Positions 46,054-57,138 of a stretch of DNA of 64,000 bases are shown piece after piece. Made by a program: the position numbers and the translations under genes. Positions within the stretch are counted from its first letter, which is position 1; each line of letters starts with the position of its first letter. This stretch comes from a bacterium OM1 bin76 (GTDB lineage: Bacteria; Actinomycetota; Acidimicrobiia; Spongiisociales; ZC4RG35). The notes under the pieces were generated by a model, which saw nothing but the letters and a program-made list of their open reading frames with translations, was not told the origin of the DNA and did no database searches. The DNA is taken from NCBI GenBank assembly GCA_002238785.1, contig MPNA01000008.1:1-64000 (forward strand). Reading direction: 5' to 3'.

Positions 46054-47024
46054 CTCCGAGGGCTGATCTCAGCCCTCCTCCATTGCGGCGTGGCGGCCTC
46101 CGTAGTTGGCGGCCTCCGTCAGCCGCTCCGAGGGCTGATCTCAGCCCTCCTCCATTGCGGCCGCATGAGGTGTGGGCCGGGTTGGATGGTGGCTCGCTCC
46201 GAGGGCTGATCTCAGCCCTCCTCCATTGCGGCATACCAGTGACTGTTACGGGTCGGAGGTGGCTTCACCCTCCGAGGGCTGATCTCAGCCCTCCTCCATT
46301 GCGGCCAGGTGTCTTTGAACGCCGCCCCGGCTGCCACGCTCCTCCGAGGGCTGATCTCAGCCCTCCTCCATTGCGGCCTGCCGACTCCGGTTGTGGACGG
46401 CACGAACCGTCACCTCCGAGGGCTGATCTCAGCCCTCCTCCATTGCGGCGGCCCTGCGCAGTTGCACCTCTCGGGCGCGGTCGACTCCGAGGGCTGATCT
46501 CAGCCCTCCTCCATTGCGGCGTAGTCGCCCTCGACCACCTCACCGTTGTCTGGGATCTCCGAGGGCTGATCTCAGCCCTCCTCCATTGCGGCAACGCCGG
46601 CGCAACCCGCCAAAAAACCGTCGAAAATCTCCGAGGGCTGATCTCAGCCCTCCTCCATTGCGGCGGTTTGGTCGGCGCTGGCGGTGCTGGCGGCGCTGGC
46701 GCTCCGAGGGCTGATCTCAGCCCTCCTCCATTGCGGCGAGGCTCGGGTGACCCACGAGGATGGGATGCGGGGCACTCCGAGGGCTGATCTCAGCCCTCCT
46801 CCATTGCGGCATAGGTTCTCGGGTCGATCACCTGCCGAGCGGGCCCCTCCGAGGGCTGATCTCAGCCCTCCTCCATTGCGGCGGGAGTGCCTTGCAGACT
46901 GCCCCGGTCACCGTCTTCTCCGAGGGCTGATCTCAGCCCTCCTCCATTGCGGCGCGTTTCGGTGGTGGGAGCGTGAAACCGATCTCTACTCCGAGGGCTG
47001 ATCTCAGCCCTCCTCCATTGCGGC

Positions 47025-47061
47025 CAGAAGGGCGAGTGGGAGTTAGACCCGACTTTGGGAA
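47025..47061 (+). repeat. Spacer 33, identical to spacer 61 (49044-49080)
   Basis: Both spacers are 37 nt and identical, but their neighbours differ, so this is not a block duplication of several units. Confidence 0.95.
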
Positions 47062-49838
47062 CTCCGAGGGCTGATCTCAGCCCTCCTCCATTGCGGCTGT
47101 ACTCTTCCTCCCGCGCTAAACGAGCGGAGGATTCTCCGAGGGCTGATCTCAGCCCTCCTCCATTGCGGCAGTGGTACGCGAGGCGGGCTTGGGATCGGCT
47201 GCTAGCTCCGAGGGCTGATCTCAGCCCTCCTCCATTGCGGCCTCGTCCGGGACATCTACCGGCACCTGCACCCCCGACTCCGAGGGCTGATCTCAGCCCT
47301 CCTCCATTGCGGCTGGGGTGCCCGCACCCATCCAAGTGGCGGCATCTGTCCTCCGAGGGCTGATCTCAGCCCTCCTCCATTGCGGCGACCAGCAGGCGCT
47401 CAAACGGGTACTGCGAGATGGCTCCGAGGGCTGATCTCAGCCCTCCTCCATTGCGGCTGAGGGGTCTTCGTAATTGAGGTCAGGGTCTCGTTGCTCCGAG
47501 GGCTGATCTCAGCCCTCCTCCATTGCGGCGACTCAGGCGGCGGGGGCGGTATAGATTCAATCGGCTCCGAGGGCTGATCTCAGCCCTCCTCCATTGCGGC
47601 GTGCGCAGGTCAGCATCCACCTCGTCCAACAACCGCCCTCCGAGGGCTGATCTCAGCCCTCCTCCATTGCGGCATGTCCGGCTGTGCTTACCGGCTGGCA
47701 CGGGAGGCCTCCGAGGGCTGATCTCAGCCCTCCTCCATTGCGGCAAGACAGGCAGGCGTGTAGGCGGCGCATGGCTTCAAGCTCCGAGGGCTGATCTCAG
47801 CCCTCCTCCATTGCGGCGCGTGGGCTTTGTCTGCGGCGACCAGCGCCTCCTTACTCCGAGGGCTGATCTCAGCCCTCCTCCATTGCGGCGAATCGACCAG
47901 GAGCGTGCCATAGAACGCTGCTCTCTGCTCCGAGGGCTGATCTCAGCCCTCCTCCATTGCGGCCTGCCCGGCGCATTCGGGAGCAACCCGAGCCGGGAGG
48001 ATCTCCGAGGGCTGATCTCAGCCCTCCTCCATTGCGGCACGAGGGCGGCGGGCTGGTCTCAGCATCCCCCACGACTCCGAGGGCTGATCTCAGCCCTCCT
48101 CCATTGCGGCCGGCTGTTGAAAGGTGATGATCGGGTACATCCGACCCTCCGAGGGCTGATCTCAGCCCTCCTCCATTGCGGCATCTTCAACACTGAAGAT
48201 CCTATCACCCGAGGGGTACTCCGAGGGCTGATCTCAGCCCTCCTCCATTGCGGCGCCATTTCGGCATCGTGGGACAGCAGGGCGCGGTACTCCGAGGGCT
48301 GATCTCAGCCCTCCTCCATTGCGGCTGGGCGTCGATGTGCGGGTTAGGGTCTGGTGGCAGCTCCGAGGGCTGATCTCAGCCCTCCTCCATTGCGGCGCAT
48401 GGCGTCGATGCCGGGCCGCCGCAAGCCTTCGACTCCGAGGGCTGATCTCAGCCCTCCTCCATTGCGGCATTGGGGTGTTCGGGTTTTGTGTGCCGGGGGT
48501 GTGCCTCCGAGGGCTGATCTCAGCCCTCCTCCATTGCGGCGAGAGGCTTGCAGCGCTGATCGGTCAGCTTAGGACGCTCCGAGGGCTGATCTCAGCCCTC
48601 CTCCATTGCGGCGAGGGCGTATGCGGGGCGGTTGGTGGCGGTGGTTTGCTCCGAGGGCTGATCTCAGCCCTCCTCCATTGCGGCACCTGGTTGGCTCGGT
48701 CGTCGGGGTGGGTGTGTGTCTCCGAGGGCTGATCTCAGCCCTCCTCCATTGCGGCGACCTGCCGGTCGGCCCCTACCGCGATGCCCGGTCGCTCCGAGGG
48801 CTGATCTCAGCCCTCCTCCATTGCGGCGAGCGGCGACGCTGAGGTCTTGCCCGAATATCTCCCGCTCCGAGGGCTGATCTCAGCCCTCCTCCATTGCGGC
48901 GACGCCTTCTATCGCCTCAACCGCCCGCCCGTCTGCTCCGAGGGCTGATCTCAGCCCTCCTCCATTGCGGCAGCGGCGCGCACCTCAGCAGCACGGGCCG
49001 CACGCCGCTCCGAGGGCTGATCTCAGCCCTCCTCCATTGCGGCCAGAAGGGCGAGTGGGAGTTAGACCCGACTTTGGGAACTCCGAGGGCTGATCTCAGC
49101 CCTCCTCCATTGCGGCCCGCAGACCGTGCACCTGTACTCGCCCGCCTCTTTGCTCCGAGGGCTGATCTCAGCCCTCCTCCATTGCGGCGGGGGTCGAGCC
49201 GCAGCCCTACCTCGTCAAAGGCGTCTCCGAGGGCTGATCTCAGCCCTCCTCCATTGCGGCGGACAGCCCATGCTTCACCGCAGCCGACGTCAACGCCCTC
49301 CGAGGGCTGATCTCAGCCCTCCTCCATTGCGGCCTCGGAGTGGGTGTGGGACTTCGGCAGCACGATCTTCCTCCGAGGGCTGATCTCAGCCCTCCTCCAT
49401 TGCGGCGGGCGGCGGCTTCGGGTGTTTGTCGCTGACTGTGGGCTCCGAGGGCTGATCTCAGCCCTCCTCCATTGCGGCTTCGATGGCGTTGAGGGCGGTG
49501 GGGTGGTCGACCAACTCCGAGGGCTGATCTCAGCCCTCCTCCATTGCGGCAGTGAGTCAAATCTGCTCTCGGGCCTTCTGGTGGGCTCCGAGGGCTGATC
49601 TCAGCCCTCCTCCATTGCGGCGAGCCCATCTGCTCAAGGTCACCGCCCGGCTCTGACCTCCGAGGGCTGATCTCAGCCCTCCTCCATTGCGGCGTGGGCG
49701 GCTGCGCGGCGAGTGATAGAGCGACACGGGCTCCGAGGGCTGATCTCAGCCCTCCTCCATTGCGGCCGGTCGTTGCCGAGTGAGGTGAAGGTGCGGAGGC
49801 GTCTCCGAGGGCTGATCTCAGCCCTCCTCCATTGCGGC

Positions 49839-49875
49839 CCAATCAGCGGCGACCAGAGGAGGGGTGCATCTGCTT
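49839..49875 (+). repeat. Spacer 72, identical to spacer 93 (51349-51385)
   Basis: Both spacers are 37 nt and identical, with different flanking spacers on both sides. Confidence 0.95.
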
Positions 49876-51277
49876 CTCCGAGGGCTGATCTCAGCCCTCC
49901 TCCATTGCGGCTATGAGGAATGAGACACAAGCCACCACCGCCATCGACTCCGAGGGCTGATCTCAGCCCTCCTCCATTGCGGCGTTTTGCCTGGTCAGGG
50001 GCTATGTGGGGGGTGTATGCTCCGAGGGCTGATCTCAGCCCTCCTCCATTGCGGCTGGAGATGGCCAAGAGGTGGGGGTATAAACCGGGACTCCGAGGGC
50101 TGATCTCAGCCCTCCTCCATTGCGGCCTCCAGGTGGCCACCCTGAACGGTGGATCATCCGGGCTCCGAGGGCTGATCTCAGCCCTCCTCCATTGCGGCAT
50201 ACGCCCCAGAACGCGGCCGCTGGTCATCACGGTCCTCCGAGGGCTGATCTCAGCCCTCCTCCATTGCGGCAATACGGTGCGCTCGGGATGTTTGCCGGTA
50301 CCGCGCCTCCGAGGGCTGATCTCAGCCCTCCTCCATTGCGGCGATGGTTGGGTGGTCAGCCAGCAACATCCCACAGCGCTCCGAGGGCTGATCTCAGCCC
50401 TCCTCCATTGCGGCCGATTTTGTGTGTGTGGGTGGGGGGTTTGAGGGTCGCTCCGAGGGCTGATCTCAGCCCTCCTCCATTGCGGCATGTCATGACATGG
50501 GGGGAAATGTCGGAGGATGACTCCGAGGGCTGATCTCAGCCCTCCTCCATTGCGGCGGCTGGATGCCGCCGTTACGGACGCCCATCTGCATCTCCGAGGG
50601 CTGATCTCAGCCCTCCTCCATTGCGGCCGGGGGCAGGCAGCCGCGCTTGCGGACCAATGGAACTCCGAGGGCTGATCTCAGCCCTCCTCCATTGCGGCGA
50701 TCGGATCATCCGAGTGGCGGTCGCCGATCTGCTACTCCGAGGGCTGATCTCAGCCCTCCTCCATTGCGGCTGGCACTGGTTGTTGGTCATGCTCATGAGG
50801 CAACCTCCTCCGAGGGCTGATCTCAGCCCTCCTCCATTGCGGCCAGTCACCGGGCGGCCCCGCTTGTCAGCGTAAGTGCCTCCGAGGGCTGATCTCAGCC
50901 CTCCTCCATTGCGGCGAGCCGGTGATCGTCAACGCCTTGCCCCTGCTCGACGCTCCGAGGGCTGATCTCAGCCCTCCTCCATTGCGGCGGCGTAGGCAAG
51001 GGCTTGAGCGAGGGCTTTGCGGTCCTCCGAGGGCTGATCTCAGCCCTCCTCCATTGCGGCGTTCCGGGCCGCGGTGGCATCGACATCGAAGGAGTACTCC
51101 GAGGGCTGATCTCAGCCCTCCTCCATTGCGGCCCGAAGAGAGGTGGTTGAGGTGCTGGTCTACCTCAACTCCGAGGGCTGATCTCAGCCCTCCTCCATTG
51201 CGGCCGGAAAAGCCTCGCAGAGCATGTTTGGGAGTGGGCTCCTCCGAGGGCTGATCTCAGCCCTCCTCCATTGCGGC

Positions 51278-51312
51278 AGGTCGGGGTTGGTTGGTGGCCA
51301 AGGCGGAGGCTC
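51278..51312 (+). repeat. Spacer 92, exact reverse complement of spacer 106 (52285-52319)
   Basis: Spacer 92 begins AGGTCGGGGTTGG and ends GGCGGAGGCTC. Spacer 106 begins GAGCCTCCGCC and ends CCAACCCCGACCT. All 35 bases are complementary in reverse, with no overhang at either end. Confidence 0.95.
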
Positions 51313-54300
51313 CTCCGAGGGCTGATCTCAGCCCTCCTCCATTGCGGCCCAATCAGCGGCGACCAGAGGAGGGGTGCATCTGCTTCTCCGAGGGCTGATC
51401 TCAGCCCTCCTCCATTGCGGCGAAGTTGGGAGCACGCATCATATCCGGAAGGGATACCTCCGAGGGCTGATCTCAGCCCTCCTCCATTGCGGCCCATTCT
51501 CGTGTGGTTGGTGAAGGATCAGCGGTCAACTCCGAGGGCTGATCTCAGCCCTCCTCCATTGCGGCGGAGGCGTCGGGGTTCGGCGGGGATCTTAGTTCGT
51601 CTCCGAGGGCTGATCTCAGCCCTCCTCCATTGCGGCTGCCTGGGCGGTGATGATCTTCGCCCAGGTGTTACCTGCTCCGAGGGCTGATCTCAGCCCTCCT
51701 CCATTGCGGCGTTCCTCCACGTTCGTATGAGACGGGGGGAAGCGTACTCCGAGGGCTGATCTCAGCCCTCCTCCATTGCGGCGCGATGAGGGAGCGTGCC
51801 TCTTTGAGGGCTCGCTCGCTCCGAGGGCTGATCTCAGCCCTCCTCCATTGCGGCTGATAAGTGCGATAAGACTAGCCGCTTTTTGGTGGCTCCGAGGGCT
51901 GATCTCAGCCCTCCTCCATTGCGGCGGCTGGCAATATGTGATGATCCTAAGTCACCTAATCTCCGAGGGCTGATCTCAGCCCTCCTCCATTGCGGCTAAT
52001 GTTCAAGGGGGTGGGCGCTGGTGCAAGGGGCGCTCCGAGGGCTGATCTCAGCCCTCCTCCATTGCGGCGGATAGGGCTTCTTCTACTAGGCGGGTGAACG
52101 TCGCTCCGAGGGCTGATCTCAGCCCTCCTCCATTGCGGCTCGACCTGGGAATGGGAAACCGCTAACAAGTCCTTCGACTCCGAGGGCTGATCTCAGCCCT
52201 CCTCCATTGCGGCTGGAGCTTGCCTTCCACTATCAACATGGCGCGGAGCTCCGAGGGCTGATCTCAGCCCTCCTCCATTGCGGCGAGCCTCCGCCTTGGC
52301 CACCAACCAACCCCGACCTCTCCGAGGGCTGATCTCAGCCCTCCTCCATTGCGGCGTCCGCGATTCGCTTTGCCATGTCCCAACGGGTTTCTCCGAGGGC
52401 TGATCTCAGCCCTCCTCCATTGCGGCTGGAATGGCGCGCTACTAAACTACGCGACAAAGTACCTCCGAGGGCTGATCTCAGCCCTCCTCCATTGCGGCAA
52501 GATCGTTGGGAACAACCCCCAGGTCGCCTTGATCCTCCGAGGGCTGATCTCAGCCCTCCTCCATTGCGGCACTGTCTTAGGCGGCGACTCGGCGGGAGTC
52601 AGAGGCTCCGAGGGCTGATCTCAGCCCTCCTCCATTGCGGCATGACCAACTCAGAATGGTTCTGGCTCAGCCCAGACTCCGAGGGCTGATCTCAGCCCTC
52701 CTCCATTGCGGCTGCTGTGACAGGTGCTGGGCCAACCGTCGATGCGACCTCCGAGGGCTGATCTCAGCCCTCCTCCATTGCGGCGGGTGCCTGGTGTGCC
52801 GGGGGAGCCGCAGGGGACGCTCCGAGGGCTGATCTCAGCCCTCCTCCATTGCGGCACGGTCCCCTCCGTTCGGGCAAATCGATGTCTGGCCTCCGAGGGC
52901 TGATCTCAGCCCTCCTCCATTGCGGCTTGTAGCTTGGCGCGGGTGCGGTTGTCGGCGGTTTCCTCCGAGGGCTGATCTCAGCCCTCCTCCATTGCGGCAA
53001 GGGCGGAGTCGCCGACACCATCACCATCCACCAACTCCGAGGGCTGATCTCAGCCCTCCTCCATTGCGGCCAGATGATTCTGCCCTCACAGTCACCCTGA
53101 GTCAACCTCCGAGGGCTGATCTCAGCCCTCCTCCATTGCGGCTTGTCTGGGATGCTGCCAACAGGCCAGGGGCCGACCTCCGAGGGCTGATCTCAGCCCT
53201 CCTCCATTGCGGCCCCAAATACTGCGCATCGGTCCAACGCAAATACAGCCTCCGAGGGCTGATCTCAGCCCTCCTCCATTGCGGCCCGCTCGGTTGTTGA
53301 GTATTTCGCCCGTGTCACCTGCTCCGAGGGCTGATCTCAGCCCTCCTCCATTGCGGCCCGTGAATGCTACGAGGCTGGCCATGTCAGCCTTCTCTCCGAG
53401 GGCTGATCTCAGCCCTCCTCCATTGCGGCCGGTCGTGGCACTGGCACCGGCGAGATGATGTTCCCAGCTCCGAGGGCTGATCTCAGCCCTCCTCCATTGC
53501 GGCGTGTAGCGATGGATCATTATGTTCGCGGGGCCCTTGCCTCCGAGGGCTGATCTCAGCCCTCCTCCATTGCGGCGTTTGAAGCGGTTGGGGATTTCCC
53601 TGGAAGACAAGCTCCGAGGGCTGATCTCAGCCCTCCTCCATTGCGGCCTTCGCGGCGGGTTTGACCCGCTTCGAAAACGCTGCTCCGAGGGCTGATCTCA
53701 GCCCTCCTCCATTGCGGCGAACTGTTCGAGGGCTCCACTGTGCCAGCGGCGGCGCTCCGAGGGCTGATCTCAGCCCTCCTCCATTGCGGCCCCACCGGCC
53801 GCCCACAACTCCCACTGCTCCTCCAAACTCCGAGGGCTGATCTCAGCCCTCCTCCATTGCGGCCGGCGTGTCGAAGCACGCCTCGACGCGTTGGAAAGAA
53901 CTCCGAGGGCTGATCTCAGCCCTCCTCCATTGCGGCGGTGGTGGGGGAAGATTACCCCCGGAAATGCCGACATCTCCGAGGGCTGATCTCAGCCCTCCTC
54001 CATTGCGGCGTCTGTGGTGCCGATCTCGCCCATGTCGGGAGCGCCCTCCGAGGGCTGATCTCAGCCCTCCTCCATTGCGGCCCGCTCGGCTGCTGCCAGT
54101 GCCTCCAAAGCTGTTTTCGACTCCGAGGGCTGATCTCAGCCCTCCTCCATTGCGGCGAGCGCATCGCGTTGAATGCCCTGCTGAAGAACCCCTCCGAGGG
54201 CTGATCTCAGCCCTCCTCCATTGCGGCTGCTCCCAGCGGCTGTTCCAGGTGATCCCTCCGCAGCTCCGAGGGCTGATCTCAGCCCTCCTCCATTGCGGCC

Positions 54301-55595
54301 ACCGGTCATTGCGGCGGGTGTCACGGTGGATGAACTCCGAGGGCTGATCTCAGCCCTCCTCCATTGCGGCTTGGAATAGCTGGCCGCGGTGCTCACCATG
54401 ACCGACTGCTCCGAGGGCTGATCTCAGCCCTCCTCCATTGCGGCCCATCCGACGGCCTGTTCTGGTGGGAGCCATTGGCTCCGAGGGCTGATCTCAGCCC
54501 TCCTCCATTGCGGCGAACTATCGCGACTTCGAAGCCGCTGAACGGGCCGCCTCCGAGGGCTGATCTCAGCCCTCCTCCATTGCGGCCTGTGTGGTGGGTG
54601 GGCTTGCCAGACGAATCGGGGTGCTCCGAGGGCTGATCTCAGCCCTCCTCCATTGCGGCCGGTTTCCCGCCGGGGTTCCAAGCGGCCACGCCGTCCACTC
54701 CGAGGGCTGATCTCAGCCCTCCTCCATTGCGGCCTTGTTTGTTTTGTGGGGTGTTCGTTTTAGTTGTCCTCCGAGGGCTGATCTCAGCCCTCCTCCATTG
54801 CGGCCACGGCATCAGACGGGCATGCCACCTTCGAAACAGCTCCGAGGGCTGATCTCAGCCCTCCTCCATTGCGGCGGGCTGGTTACCACCGTGGTTACCA
54901 GGGCCACAAACCTCCGAGGGCTGATCTCAGCCCTCCTCCATTGCGGCTCGTGGTGGCCCTCGGGTTCCTGGCGGGGATCATCGCTCCGAGGGCTGATCTC
55001 AGCCCTCCTCCATTGCGGCAGGTTGGTCTGGGGCAGTCGGCACCGTCTGCCACCCCTCCGAGGGCTGATCTCAGCCCTCCTCCATTGCGGCTTCGAAACC
55101 GTAGTTGACATGAACGATGTGCGCCGCTCCGAGGGCTGATCTCAGCCCTCCTCCATTGCGGCCAGGTCGACGCCGTGGACCATCCCGTGACGTTGGTGCT
55201 CCGAGGGCTGATCTCAGCCCTCCTCCATTGCGGCCTCTGTTTGGACGAGCAGCGCATCATATTTCCACAGCTCCGAGGGCTGATCTCAGCCCTCCTCCAT
55301 TGCGGCGGTGGTGAACAGGTGCGTGGCTTCCGACCATGCTTCCTCCGAGGGCTGATCTCAGCCCTCCTCCATTGCGGCAGCACGTCATGCGCGGGCTCGA
55401 CGAGCTGGCCACCCGCTCCGAGGGCTGATCTCAGCCCTCCTCCATTGCGGCGATGCGTACAGCGACTGCGCCGCTTCGGTGCCCGATCTCCGAGGGCTGA
55501 TCTCAGCCCTCCTCCATTGCGGCACGGACGGACAGGGCATGTGTGGCGCCGTGGTCGATCTCCGAGGGCTGATCTCAGCCCTCCTCCATTGCGGC

Positions 55596-55813
55596 GGTCC
55601 ACGAGCACAGTTGGTGGGTGGCCATCCCCGCTCTCCGAAGGCTAATCTCAGCCCTCCTCCATTGCGGCGTCCCACACGATGCACGACATGGACGAAAGGC
55701 CCAACTCCGAGGGCTGATCTCAGCCCTCCTCCATTGCGGCGGTCCACGAGCACAGTTGGTGGGTGGCCATCCCCGCTCTCCGAAGGCTAATCTCAGCCCT
55801 CTTCCATTGCCCC
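55596..55813 (+). repeat. Duplicated spacer-plus-mutant-repeat unit at the trailer end
   Basis: Spacer 152 (55596-55632) and the mutant repeat 153 (55633-55668) reappear as spacer 154 (55741-55777) and repeat 155 (55778-55813). One unrelated spacer and one normal repeat stand between them. Repeat 155 has extra changes near its end (CTTCCATTGCCCC). The shared mutations prove duplication of an already mutated unit. Confidence 0.93.
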
Positions 55814-56373
55814 CCTTCGATCACCATCAAGGGAGGCGAGACCTCCGGTAGCGCCACCTTCAAGGCCCTGACGGACAGCCAGCGAACCGACCGAAACCGT
55901 CATCGTCGAAGTGTGGCGCGGCGCCGAGTTCGTCGGAACGATCACCATCACCATTAGGAGCAGGGGCAGCGGTGGAGGGGAGGGTGGGGGTGGTTTTGAT
56001 GATGGTGGTGGTGATGAACTGCCGCCCGAAGCGTCTGAACTGTTCACCGACATCGCGGCGGGCGCCTGGTACGAACCAGCAGTGTCATGGATGATCCTCC
56101 ACGACATCACCTCAGGATGCGCCACCATCCTGTTCTGTCCCGACGCCAACAATTCGTCACCTTCCTATGGAGAGCAGCCGGCCGACTCACCGCCCCATAC
56201 CTGGGATCGGCAGCATTCACCGACTTCGCAGTCGTCCCCGGATGCGGACCAGGCTGTTCTGCCCAACCCGGGACGCCACCCGAGCCGAAGCCGCAGTCTT
56301 CATCAACGGAGTAGCAATCCGACCCCACATCTGGGGCCAAGGAAACAGCAGCTTCATCCCCCAACCCAACTAA
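55814..56373 (+). pseudogene. Frameshifted S-layer-type surface protein remnant
   Basis: Pieces of one protein lie in successive frames. SITIKGGETSGSATFKALTD and TETVIVEVWRGAEFVGTITI resemble Calx-beta-type repeats. A Gly-rich linker follows, then ELFTDIAAGAWYEPAVSWM and HDITSGC, then QFVTFLWRAAG with FTDF, then TRAEAAVFINGV. The last three belong to the S-layer-homology-like domain common in actinobacterial surface proteins. At least three frame changes are needed, so it is dead. Its 5' part is missing exactly where the array ends, which suggests that array growth or recombination removed it. Confidence 0.7.
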
Positions 56374-56403
56374 AACAGGCAGGAGCATCCCGGTTCCTCC
56401 CTA

Positions 56404-56844
56404 TCAGCCGGATAGGAGGCGTCCAGGGTCCTCGGTAAGGGGGTTAACCACCAGCAGTCCTTCGAAATCCTGACCATCTTGAAGATCCTCGGTGAGCAGG
56501 TACGTACACCCCACCCGTTGGGCAGCCGCAACTATTAGCGCGTCCCAGAAATGCAAGCCGAATCGGCCTTCCACCGTCCAAGCGCTATCGATCAAAGCGG
56601 CCTTCACAGGCACGGGGTTCCAGTTCATCAGGTCTCTGATATCCGCTCGCGCCTCGTCTCGGGGCATCCCTGGATCGAGTTTACGGGTGACCGTAATGTA
56701 GTACTCGTTGAGAACCTGCACACTCAGGCGGCCTTGTCCTGTCTCCCAGAGGTGATCAATCCATTTACGGGCTAAAGGCTGCTTCATCGGCTCGCTTGCG
56801 TCCCGAGCGTAGACCAGTAGGTTGGTATCAACGAAGAAAGTCAC
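56404..56844 (-). CDS. VapC-like PIN-domain toxin
   Basis: This 146 aa PIN ribonuclease has all the acidic residues expected at the active site: D6 (FVDTNLLVY), E47 (VLNEYYI), D101 (HFWDALIVAAA) and D120 (LLTEDLQDG). It overlaps the upstream antitoxin gene by 4 nt, the usual toxin-antitoxin layout. The cellular target is probably a tRNA or rRNA by family precedent, but cannot be read from sequence. Confidence 0.88.
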   Translation of the reverse strand: MTFFVDTNLLVYARDASEPMKQPLARKWIDHLWETGQGRLSVQVLNEYYITVTRKLDPGMPRDEARADIRDLMNWNPVPVKAALIDSAWTVEGRFGLHFWDALIVAAAQRVGCTYLLTEDLQDGQDFEGLLVVNPLTEDPGRLLSG

Positions 56845-57071
56845 CTGGAATGGATCTCATCTCTGGTGGGATACGGACTGCCAGCCGACTTGAGCAAGAC
56901 AGCTGAACGCTTGGTGTACGACCGCCAGGACCGCTCATAGGCTGTAATGCTTTCCATTTGCTCACGCAACATGCTCCCGACAAACCGAGAAACACTGGTG
57001 TCGCGTTTGGCCGCCTCAATACGGGCCCATTTCGCGGTCTCTTCATCCAGAGTGATAGTTACATTCCTCAA
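56841..57071 (-). CDS. VapB-like ribbon-helix-helix antitoxin
   Basis: This small protein of about 76 aa begins RNVTITLDEETAKWARIEAA, a ribbon-helix-helix DNA-binding start, followed by VSRFVGSMLREQME. The C-terminal tail (about 50-76) should wrap the toxin. I use TTG at 57071, because the strand begins there and GAGG stands 8 nt before it. A GTG at 57110 would add 13 residues with no family likeness. It should repress its own operon together with the toxin. Confidence 0.78.
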   Translation of the reverse strand: MRNVTITLDEETAKWARIEAAKRDTSVSRFVGSMLREQMESITAYERSWRSYTKRSAVLLKSAGSPYPTRDEIHSR

Positions 57072-57138
57072 TGGATCGCCCTCGCTATGCCCACGAAACC
57101 AGTGTACCACGAACTTCGTGACACGTCCCCAGGTTCAA

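Larger units (their letters stand above)
44689..55813 (+). CRISPR. Type I-G CRISPR array, 155 repeats and 154 spacers
   Basis: Each repeat is 36 nt, starting CTCCGAGGGCTG and ending CTCCATTGCGGC. Bases 5-24 form the perfect palindrome GAGGGCTGATCTCAGCCCTC, a stable hairpin for Cas6-type cleavage. I counted 155 starts by hand; the pitch is 70-75 nt (mean 72) and spacers are 34-39 nt. All repeats look identical except number 153, its copy at 155 (both with CTCCGAAGGCTAATC), and further decay at the 3' end of 155. The end ATTGCGGC resembles the ATTGAAAC-type 5' handle of other type I crRNAs, so transcription should run rightwards from the leader. Confidence 0.99.

Noticed and set aside
54300-54334. 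Spacer 134 contains CATTGCGGC, the last nine bases of the repeat
   Set aside because: Nine bases can match by chance among 154 spacers. The unit has normal length and complete repeats on both sides.
44746-55790. Dozens of open frames of 60-276 codons on both strands inside the array, with repeating peptides such as RADLSPPPLR, LRGLISALLHCG and QWRRAEISPR
   Set aside because: They are translations of the CRISPR repeat. The mean 72-nt pitch is a multiple of three and the repeat has no stop in several frames, so long false frames appear. None has a ribosome site or family likeness.
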